A stretch of 20,670 bases of DNA, taken from NCBI RefSeq assembly GCF_937924975.1, contig NZ_CALEYG010000021.1, positions 1 through 20,670 on the forward strand. Reading direction: 5' to 3'. The stretch is from an uncultured Stomatobaculum sp. (GTDB lineage Bacteria; Bacillota; Clostridia; Lachnospirales; Lachnospiraceae). Shown piece after piece: positions 15,716 through 20,670 of the stretch (within the stretch, counting starts at the first letter, position 1; each line of letters starts with the position of its first letter). Made by a program: the position numbers and the translations under genes. The notes under the pieces were generated by a model that ran no database searches, was not told the DNA's origin, and was given only the letters and a program-made list of their open reading frames with translations.

Positions 15716-16722
15716 GGGCGGGGAGAGGGCGGAGCGCACTGGTATTTCTGTTCCTTGGCCTTGCGCTGCTTTTGCTGTTCTACTGGAATCTCGCCGCAGG
15801 GACAGTGCTCTTTTCGCCGGGAAAGCTGTGGACGCTTTTCAGCACGCCGGGCGGCACAGATCCGGCGGCGAGCATTTTATTCAAGATACGCCTGCCGCGC
15901 GCGCTGATGGCCTTGCTGCTCGGTGGGGCGCTTGCGGTTTCTGGCTTTCTCCTGCAGACTTATTTTGCGAACCCGATTGCGGGGCCCTTTGTGCTTGGAG
16001 TCTCCTCGGGCGCGCGCCTCGCGGTGGCAGTCTGCATGATGCTTTTTTTCGCGCGAAACCGCGCGACAAGCTCACTTGCGCTGGTGCTCGCGGCCTTTCT
16101 CGGCTCGCTTGTCTCGCTCGGTTTTCTGCTCGCGGTCTCAAGCCGGGTGCGTCACATGGCGGCTCTCTTGGTCGCAGGCATCATGATAGGCTATATCTGC
16201 TCGGCCGCGACCGATTTTTTGCTTAGTTTTGCGGCGGATTCGGAGATTGTTTCGCTGCACAGCTGGTCCCAGGGCAGCTTTTCCGGCATGAGTCTCGCTG
16301 AGGTCAGGACAGCGGCACTGCTCATTGCAGGCTGCGCGGTAGCGCTCCTGTTTCTCGCCAAGCCGCTCGGCGCCGTCCAGCTCGGCGAGAGCTATGCCGA
16401 GAGTCTCGGCGTCAATGTCATGCGGCTTCGCACGCTCTTAATTCTCCTCGCAAGCCTGCTCGCCGCGACCGTGACAGCCTTCGCAGGGCCGGTCTCGTTT
16501 GTGGGTGTGGCCGCGCCGTTTTTAATCCAGCGCCTGCTCTGCACCAACAAGCCGCAGCTCGTGCTTCCGGCCTCGTTTCTCGGCGGTGCGGTTTTCTGCA
16601 TGGCCTCGGATTTCATTGCGCGGACAGCCTTTCAGCCGACGGAGCTTGCGCTCAGCACGGTGACCTCCTTTTTCGGCGCGCCGATTGTACTCTGGTTATT
16701 GGTGAAACGGCGGGGAAAATGA
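15712..16722 (+). CDS. FecCD/BtuC-family ABC permease
   Basis: This 336-residue integral membrane protein has about ten hydrophobic segments. Typical motifs of the FecCD/BtuC family are present: RLPRALMALLLGGALAVSG near residue 62, the NPIAGPFVLGVSSGA region, and the ESLGVNV cytoplasmic coupling segment followed by AFAGPVSFVGVAAP. The family imports vitamin B12, siderophores or heme as a homodimer. Its start is coupled to the substrate-binding gene through a 4-base overlap. The matching ATPase gene follows after one unrelated small gene, so these make up one importer. Substrate specificity cannot be read from the permease. Confidence 0.93.
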   Translation: MRAGRGRSALVFLFLGLALLLLFYWNLAAGTVLFSPGKLWTLFSTPGGTDPAASILFKIRLPRALMALLLGGALAVSGFLLQTYFANPIAGPFVLGVSSGARLAVAVCMMLFFARNRATSSLALVLAAFLGSLVSLGFLLAVSSRVRHMAALLVAGIMIGYICSAATDFLLSFAADSEIVSLHSWSQGSFSGMSLAEVRTAALLIAGCAVALLFLAKPLGAVQLGESYAESLGVNVMRLRTLLILLASLLAATVTAFAGPVSFVGVAAPFLIQRLLCTNKPQLVLPASFLGGAVFCMASDFIARTAFQPTELALSTVTSFFGAPIVLWLLVKRRGK

Positions 16723-16767
16723 GACAACGATACCAAAACAGAGACTCGGATGATACGAGGAGGAGAG

Positions 16768-17163
16768 ATGTCGGTCACAAGCTTTTTACATTTGCGCGAA
16801 ACAGGCGGCGGAGAATTTGCGATTGAAGCGTTCCGCGAGGCGATTGCGAACCAATATCCGGGAACGGATACGGAGCAGAGTCAAAGCAAGTCTTTGGCCT
16901 ATGATATTGTTTGGAGTAGGTATTCGGATTGCTTACAGTTTGAACTAAGACTCGATCGAACACGCCGCACATTCGCGGTAGAGTATTTTGATTCGAATGA
17001 CAGAATCCGGGACTACGCAAAATTGATTCTATGGATCAGGCGTTACTTTCCGAAAGAGAAAGAAGTGGTCTTGGTGGATGAAAACAATGAGGAGACAATG
17101 CCGCTTTCCCCGGAGGCAGAGATTGCGGAGATTGAAGCGTGGCTCGTGCGCGTCGGCATATAA
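16768..17163 (+). CDS. Small protein of unknown function inside the transporter operon
   Basis: I do not recognise this 131-residue soluble protein. It starts at 16768, 8 bases after GAGGAGG. It has no signal peptide or membrane segment and is rich in acidic and aromatic residues (VWSRYSDCLQFELRLDR, WIRRYFPKEKEVVLVDE). The predicted pattern is a mixed alpha/beta domain with an acidic C-terminus. Its base composition is visibly lower in GC than its neighbours, with codons such as CTA, AGG and AAT that they use little. It separates the permease gene from its ATPase gene, an unusual place for an unrelated gene. Its style is like small immunity-type proteins often found as single transferred genes, but that is only an impression. 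Confidence 0.65.
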   Translation: MSVTSFLHLRETGGGEFAIEAFREAIANQYPGTDTEQSQSKSLAYDIVWSRYSDCLQFELRLDRTRRTFAVEYFDSNDRIRDYAKLILWIRRYFPKEKEVVLVDENNEETMPLSPEAEIAEIEAWLVRVGI

Positions 17164-17285
17164 GCCGATCGAGTAAAATCCGTGATTGTTCCGGGCATTA
17201 CAATGTCTCTCTGTCATTGAGAAGCAGATGAGAAGGAAAAGGGCAGCTCTTTCAAGCAGAGGGTGTCTTGAGAGTAGGAGGAGCT

Positions 17286-18398
17286 ATGCAAAATAAGCAG
17301 GGGGTAAAACTTGCGGCAGAGGGGGTAAAAACGGGCTATGGTTCGCGCGTGGTACTCTCGGAGGTCGCATTTGAACTTCGCCCGGGCGAGGTCATGGCCT
17401 TACTCGGGCCGAACGGTGCGGGCAAGTCGACCCTCCTGAAGAGCGCGGCGGGACAGCTTGCCCTGCAGGGCGGCAGCATCTACCTCGACGGAAGGGATTT
17501 ACAGTCCTTTTCCGGCCGAGAACGGGCGGAAAGTATGGCCCTCCTCTTTACCGAGCGCAGGGAGCCGGAGTTTGCCACCGCGCGGGAAGTGGTAGAAGCA
17601 GGGCGCTATCCCTACACGGGACGCTTCGGAACCTTGCGGGAACAGGATCATAAAGCGGTGGCGCGCGCCATGGCCTATGTGCGAACTGAAGAACTTGCGG
17701 CGCGTCCCTTTGCGGAGCTCAGCGACGGTCAGCGCCAGCGCGTGTTGCTCGCCAGGGCGCTCGCGCAGGAGCCGCGGCTCATTTTGCTCGACGAGCCGAC
17801 AGCGTTTCTCGACCTTCGCCACAAGATAGAACTCCTCGGTTTGCTGCGGGAGCTCGCGACCCGGGAGGGACTCGCGGTTCTGGTTTCGCTCCACGAGCCG
17901 GACCTCGCGCTGAAGTGTGCCGACCGCGTGCTGCTTGTCGCGGACGGCAAGGTGCTGCCGCCTGCTCCGCCGGAGCAGGCGCTCTCCGAGGAGCATATGC
18001 GCTGCATTTACGGGCTGGGTGTCACTTACGACGCGCTCTCCGGCAGTGCGGAATTGCCGCGGCGCACAGAGCACACGCCGCCGGACACGCTGGTACTCGC
18101 GGGCGGCGGGAGCGGCATACCGATTTACCGGCGGCTTCGGCGCGAGGGTGTATCCTTTGCAGCCGGGATTTTCAGCACAGCGGATCTGGATTATCCGGTT
18201 GCGCTTCGTCTTGCCGCAAAAGTCTTTGAGACCGCGCCCTACGAACCTGTCTCGGAATCGTGTCTGCAAGCGGCAAAGGCCTACCTCTCGCAGGTAAGTC
18301 GGGTCATCTGGGCGGAGCCGCCGCTCGGGAGCGGCAATGCGGCCCTGCTTGCATTGCGGGAGATTGCGGAAACAAAGGGCATTTTAGAGCAGAAATAA
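17286..18398 (+). CDS. BtuD/FecE-type ABC ATPase with extra C-terminal domain
   Basis: This 370-residue protein has an ATPase domain (about 1-255) with Walker A GPNGAGKST (41-49), the importer-type VVEAGRYPYTG (102-112), signature LSDGQ (145-149), Walker B LILLDE (165-170) and H-loop H203. It would power the FecCD permease encoded upstream. Beyond the usual length of about 255 residues there is a second domain (about 266-370). It begins LVLAGGGSGIPIYRRL and continues with AGIFSTADLDYPVA, APYEPVS and PLGSGNAALL, a Rossmann-like pattern. I recall similar extensions on ATPases of archaeal B12 importers, but I cannot verify this. The ATG at 17286 follows AGGAGG at a short spacing. A TTG at 17268 is the alternative start. 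Confidence 0.9.
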   Translation: MQNKQGVKLAAEGVKTGYGSRVVLSEVAFELRPGEVMALLGPNGAGKSTLLKSAAGQLALQGGSIYLDGRDLQSFSGRERAESMALLFTERREPEFATAREVVEAGRYPYTGRFGTLREQDHKAVARAMAYVRTEELAARPFAELSDGQRQRVLLARALAQEPRLILLDEPTAFLDLRHKIELLGLLRELATREGLAVLVSLHEPDLALKCADRVLLVADGKVLPPAPPEQALSEEHMRCIYGLGVTYDALSGSAELPRRTEHTPPDTLVLAGGGSGIPIYRRLRREGVSFAAGIFSTADLDYPVALRLAAKVFETAPYEPVSESCLQAAKAYLSQVSRVIWAEPPLGSGNAALLALREIAETKGILEQK

Positions 18399-18663
18399 AA
18401 CGAGGTTGGCATATCGTTTCGCCCGAATCGCGGAGAGTCGAGCTGTGTTCACAGGGGAAAGTCTGCGTGCATTGCGGGCACGGGCGAGAGAAAGGGAAGT
18501 TTGGAACCGGAAAATACGGATGAATGCGGAAACATGCGCTGCATGCGGGCGTGCGGAAGAACTGTCGAAAGCAAACGCAAAAGAACTGCCGCGATTGGGC
18601 CTGCAGGGACGATCGCAAGCGTACATCCGCGGAAATGACAGACGGTCGGAAGGAAAAGGGGAT
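18399..18663 (+). other. Intergenic stretch without recognised content
   Basis: These 265 bases between the ATPase and the Spx/ArsC-like gene hold no terminator or promoter that I can support. One frame stays open here in phase with the next gene, but it encodes an arginine-rich, low-complexity peptide that looks like chance in GC-rich DNA. A structured leader RNA is possible but not shown. Confidence 0.4.
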
Positions 18664-19005
18664 ATGAACATTCAGATTTTCGGGGGCGGCAAGAATTTTG
18701 ACGTGAAAAAGGCGGAGCGCTATTTTAAGGAGCGCCGCATCTCGGTACAGCGCGTGGATCTCTTTGAGAAGGGACTCAGCAAGGGGGAACTCCGCGCGGT
18801 GTGTCGGGCGCTCGGCAGCGCGGAAGCTCTGGTCGACACCGGCGCGAAGGCAAAGGAGACTGTAATCTGGTTTCAGCACACAGCGGAAGAGGACAGGGAG
18901 GCATTTTTGCTGGAGCACCCCGAGATTATGCGTCAGCCCATCGTGCGAAACGGCGCGCAGGCGACGGTCGGCTATCAGCCCGAGGTCTGGAAGAACTGGG
19001 CGTGA
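18664..19005 (+). CDS. Spx/ArsC-family thioredoxin-fold protein lacking the active cysteine
   Basis: This 113-residue protein has the ArsC/Spx fold pattern: an N-terminal strand MNIQIFGGGKNFDVKKAERYF and the C-terminal family motif PIVRNGAQATVGYQPEVW, which includes the RNG anion-binding region. In relatives the first loop reads roughly GTKKCxDTKKAERYF. Here it reads GGGKNFDVKKAERYF, with Asn where the redox cysteine should be. The only cysteine is in LRAVCRAL, far from the active site. Arsenate reduction or an Spx-type CxxC redox switch is therefore unlikely. A binding role or a decaying gene are alternatives. The start at 18664 follows GGAAAAGGGG. It converges with the - strand gene, 13 bp apart. 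Confidence 0.82.
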   Translation: MNIQIFGGGKNFDVKKAERYFKERRISVQRVDLFEKGLSKGELRAVCRALGSAEALVDTGAKAKETVIWFQHTAEEDREAFLLEHPEIMRQPIVRNGAQATVGYQPEVWKNWA

Positions 19006-19018
19006 GGCGGTTCCGGGT

Positions 19019-19297
19019 TTAACCGAGCCAGCTCCAGTTCTCCTCGCGGGGCAGGGTGAGGGTCAGCATCACGACTTCGCCCGCACTGTTTTGTGAGAGA
19101 TCCTCCGGGAGAGAGCGGAGCGGGAGCGGATTGCCCTCCTCGAGTTCCTGGAGGATACATCGGATGCCCTCCGCGCGCGCGTCATCAATCGCGTCGGCGC
19201 GGTCTCTGCCCTCGCCGTAGCAGCCCGGAAAGTCCGGGAAAGCGGCCCGAAAGCGACCGTCACGTTCGGTGAGAATAATCGGGTAATCAAATGCCAT
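19019..19297 (-). CDS. HicB-like protein (solitary)
   Basis: This 92-residue protein has the HicB-type N-terminal domain: YPIILTERDGRFRAAFPDFPGC, then an AIDDARAEGIRCILQELEEG helix. HicB is the antitoxin to the HicA RNA-cutting toxin. The partial RNase H fold is visible, but no C-terminal DNA-binding helix-turn-helix is evident. No hicA-like gene (small, with a conserved His) lies on either side, so this is a stand-alone copy. On the - strand AAAGGAT precedes the ATG by about 6 bases, and a strong extended -10 lies 40 bp upstream. It is the only - strand gene in the window. Confidence 0.8.
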   Translation of the reverse strand: MAFDYPIILTERDGRFRAAFPDFPGCYGEGRDRADAIDDARAEGIRCILQELEEGNPLPLRSLPEDLSQNSAGEVVMLTLTLPREENWSWLG

Positions 19298-19336
19298 GGA
19301 GGTATCCTTTCCGGAGACTGAAACAAGAGTCGCTTC

Positions 19337-19345
19337 ATTATAGCA
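19337..19345 (-). promoter_or_regulatory. Extended -10 promoter for the HicB-like gene
   Basis: Read on the - strand, the bases are TGCTATAAT, a consensus extended -10. I see no clear -35 box. The predicted start gives a leader of about 30 bases. Confidence 0.55.
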
Positions 19346-19385
19346 TGAAACGACAGGAAAACAGCGGCAAATCCCTGCCCCGCGA

Positions 19386-19435
19386 TTCGCTGTAGGAATG
19401 ATTTCAGACTGTCCTATTTGATCTTGCAATCTAGC
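19386..19435. repeat. 50-bp direct repeat, copy 1
   Basis: This matches copy 2 (19515-19564) in 49 of 50 bases, same orientation; the single difference is T versus C near the middle (19416 versus 19545). The copies are 129 bp apart, with 79 bp of unrelated sequence between. The segment lies in the 334-bp gap between the HicB-like gene and the tRNA, and no gene is seen in it. Confidence 0.9.
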
Positions 19436-19514
19436 CTCATTGATTCGCCGGCTCTTGCCAAAGGGGAGCTCTTTTGATGTAGTTACGAATGGGCAGATAC
19501 AAGATTCATTACAG

Positions 19515-19564
19515 TTCGCTGTAGGAATGATTTCAGACTGTCCTACTTGATCTTGCAATCTAGC
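19515..19564. repeat. 50-bp direct repeat, copy 2
   Basis: Second copy of the repeat at 19386-19435. It ends 25 bp before the -35 box of the tRNA promoter. No inverted repeats or transposase were found with it, so it does not look like an insertion sequence end. Confidence 0.9.
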
Positions 19565-19589
19565 TTTGCAAAAAAAAATGAAAAAGTGC

Positions 19590-19618
19590 TTGCATTCTCC
19601 GGGACAGCATAGTAGAAT
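19590..19618 (+). promoter_or_regulatory. Promoter for tRNA-Leu
   Basis: TTGCAT (19590-19595), 17 bp spacer, TAGAAT (19613-19618). The tRNA begins 14 bp after the -10. An A-rich tract just upstream (19570-19585) could act as an UP element. Confidence 0.75.
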
Positions 19619-19631
19619 AACGAGGTACCAA

Positions 19632-19714
19632 GCGGGGATGCTGGAATTGGCAGACAGGCTAGACTAAGGATCTAGTGGCCACAAGCCGTGTGGGTTCAAG
19701 TCCCATTTCCCGCA
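19632..19714 (+). tRNA. tRNA-Leu, anticodon AAG
   Basis: The 83 bases fold as a class II tRNA. The acceptor arms are GCGGGGA and TTCCCGC. The D arm is CTG/CAG with loop GAATTGGCAGA. The anticodon arm is CTAGA/TCTAG around CTAAGGA, which places AAG at 34-36 with T33 and G37. A long variable arm (TGGC/GCCG) and the T arm with TTCAAGT follow. The discriminator is A, as expected for Leu. CCA is not encoded. It is a single-gene unit with its own promoter and terminator. Confidence 0.95.
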
Positions 19715-19720
19715 GCGTAT

Positions 19721-19757
19721 GAGAGGGCTGTGACGAAAGTCGCAGCCCTCTCTTTTT
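19721..19757 (+). terminator. Terminator after tRNA-Leu
   Basis: A 14-bp stem (19721-19734 with 19739-19752; one G-T pair) closes a GAAA tetraloop and is followed by TTTTTA. Confidence 0.9.
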
Positions 19758-19773
19758 ATGCCCGCGGCGCGGC

Positions 19774-19802
19774 TTGAATTCATTTCTGTAAACCGTTATA
19801 AT
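19774..19802 (+). promoter_or_regulatory. Promoter for the last lipoprotein
   Basis: TTGAAT (19774-19779), 17 bp spacer, TATAAT (19797-19802). The gene starts 57 bp after the -10. Confidence 0.75.
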
Positions 19803-19858
19803 GAAGATTAAGGTTCAAGAGCAAAAGACAATGGCAGGTAAATGACGGGAGGTTCTAT

Positions 19859-20563
19859 ATGAGAAAAGCAGGATTGTTCTGCGTTGCGGCACTGGCGGCA
19901 CTCAGCATCAGCGCTTGCGGCGGTTCGAAGAAGGAGAGCACGGCGACGGAGACTACGGTGGCGGCTTCTACGGTCGAAGAGGGAACCACGGCGGCGGGCG
20001 GCAGCATCATCGCGCCCGAGGCGAGTAAGACCGATCACCAGAACGGCGGTTTCCCGGTGCGACTGGATGCGGACAGCTTCAACGGCAAGACCGTAAAGGC
20101 AGAGTTCTTTGTTTTTGACCGCTATGATGTGGCAAAAATCAATGCGCTGAAGGCGGGCGATGTGCTTCAGGTCGCGAATCACAATGTCGCAATCAAGACC
20201 ATCGATAAGAAGAATGCCGAGACCGGCAATTTCCCGGAGGTTATTATCAACGGCGGTGTCGCAAACGGCGGCGTGAGCCTTTTGCAGGACGGCGACTACT
20301 TCCGCACCGAGAGCGAGGACGGCACGCCGCTCTACTACTCGATTGGCACGGAGGAGCTGAAGCTCGCGAGCGATGTGGTTTACATGGACTACTCGGATCT
20401 GAACCAGCAGAACGGTGTCACCTATCAGGCCGACCAGATTAAGAAGGCGTTCGCGGCCGACAAGGCCAAGGGCTGGGGACCGCAGGTCATCTCGGTCGTG
20501 ATCAAAGACGGCGAGGTCAAGCAGATCTTCCGCACCTTTGCCCAGGACAGCGCGAAGAAGTGA
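19859..20563 (+). CDS. Lipoprotein of unknown function
   Basis: This 234-residue protein has a signal peptide ending in a lipobox (SISAC, C20) and a Thr/Ala/Glu-rich linker to about residue 60. A globular domain follows (about 64-230). That domain looks beta-rich, with AEFFVFDRYDV, ALKAGDVLQVANHNVAIKTI, LLQDGDYFRTESEDG and PQVISVVIKDGEV. I do not recognise a family. The linker composition resembles those of the lipoproteins at 12120-15715, but no domain similarity to them is visible. The gene has its own promoter and a strong terminator, so it is a single-gene unit. It has no sign of truncation. Confidence 0.85.
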   Translation: MRKAGLFCVAALAALSISACGGSKKESTATETTVAASTVEEGTTAAGGSIIAPEASKTDHQNGGFPVRLDADSFNGKTVKAEFFVFDRYDVAKINALKAGDVLQVANHNVAIKTIDKKNAETGNFPEVIINGGVANGGVSLLQDGDYFRTESEDGTPLYYSIGTEELKLASDVVYMDYSDLNQQNGVTYQADQIKKAFAADKAKGWGPQVISVVIKDGEVKQIFRTFAQDSAKK

Positions 20564-20570
20564 GCGGAAT

Positions 20571-20617
20571 CCCCAAAAAGAGGCATACAGCGAAAGCTGT
20601 ATGCCTCTTTTTTGGGG
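20571..20617. terminator. Long, probably bidirectional terminator
   Basis: The left arm (20571-20591) and right arm (20596-20617) pair over about 21 bp around a GAAA loop. A-rich and T-rich segments sit within the arms, so it could stop transcription from either side. Confidence 0.9.
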
Positions 20618-20636
20618 AGTTATAGGACAAAAAGAG

Positions 20637-20667
20637 TTGGTAGAAAACCCCGCAACGCTAGTAGAAT
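20637..20667 (+). promoter_or_regulatory. Possible promoter at the right edge
   Basis: TTGGTA (20637-20642) and TAGAAT (20662-20667) are spaced by 19 bp, slightly long. The -10 context TAGTAGAAT equals that of the tRNA-Leu promoter. The gene it would serve lies outside the window. Confidence 0.3.
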
Positions 20668-20670
20668 CAA

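Noticed and set aside
18406..18663. Extension of the Spx/ArsC-like gene to an upstream TTG
   Set aside because: The added 86 residues are arginine-rich and unlike the family, and a good ribosome binding site stands just before the ATG at 18664.
18399..18663. A possible RNase P or riboswitch-like leader (GGGGAAAGTCTG segment)
   Set aside because: Only one short stretch resembles RNase P RNA; the other conserved regions and a closing stem are missing.
19386..19564. CRISPR array or insertion-sequence ends
   Set aside because: There are only two copies, the unit is 50 bp with a 79-bp gap, and there are no cas or transposase genes and no terminal inverted repeats.

Overview
The window looks like a chromosomal segment of a GC-rich member of the Clostridia, most probably of Lachnospiraceae type (an oral genus such as Stomatobaculum would fit, but this is inference). 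Grounds for this are AGGAGG-type ribosome binding sites, many lipoproteins with short lipoboxes, a D,D-carboxypeptidase with C-terminal glucan/choline-binding-type repeats, ThrH and AlaX genes, and extended -10 promoters (TGnTATAAT). Nearly all genes lie on the + strand; the one exception is a small HicB-like gene.

Positions 1-9812 are housekeeping-like. They hold a heterodimeric ABC exporter with one degenerate ATP site (136-3652), thrH (3722-4321) closed by a strong terminator, an AlaX-type alanyl-tRNA editing protein (4424-5602), and a translationally coupled set of D-Ala-D-Ala carboxypeptidase, metallophosphoesterase and ScpA (5683-8771). A 3-hydroxyacyl-CoA dehydrogenase-like gene (8853-9812) and enolase (9891-11186) follow.

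Positions 11187-18398 are the most interesting part. A cobalamin (B12) riboswitch (11205-11354) lies upstream of what looks like a cell-surface tetrapyrrole capture and import system. Its parts are: an Ala-rich lipoprotein built of 11-residue repeats; a lipoprotein with a NEAT-like beta domain; an exported, lipid-anchored CbiK-type cobaltochelatase with all its catalytic residues; a lipoprotein that fuses a NEAT-like domain to an ABC substrate-binding domain; a FecCD/BtuC permease; a small unknown gene of different base composition; and a BtuD/FecE-type ATPase with an extra C-terminal domain. A likely model is that the surface proteins bind a corrinoid, porphyrin or heme, the chelatase inserts or removes the metal outside the membrane, and the ABC transporter imports the product. 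The B12 riboswitch favours a corrinoid or cobalt substrate; the NEAT-like domains would also fit heme.

Positions 18399-20670 hold an Spx/ArsC-family gene lacking its catalytic cysteine, a solitary HicB-like gene on the - strand, a 50-bp direct repeat pair, a tRNA-Leu with the uncommon anticodon AAG, and an unrecognised lipoprotein between its own promoter and terminator.
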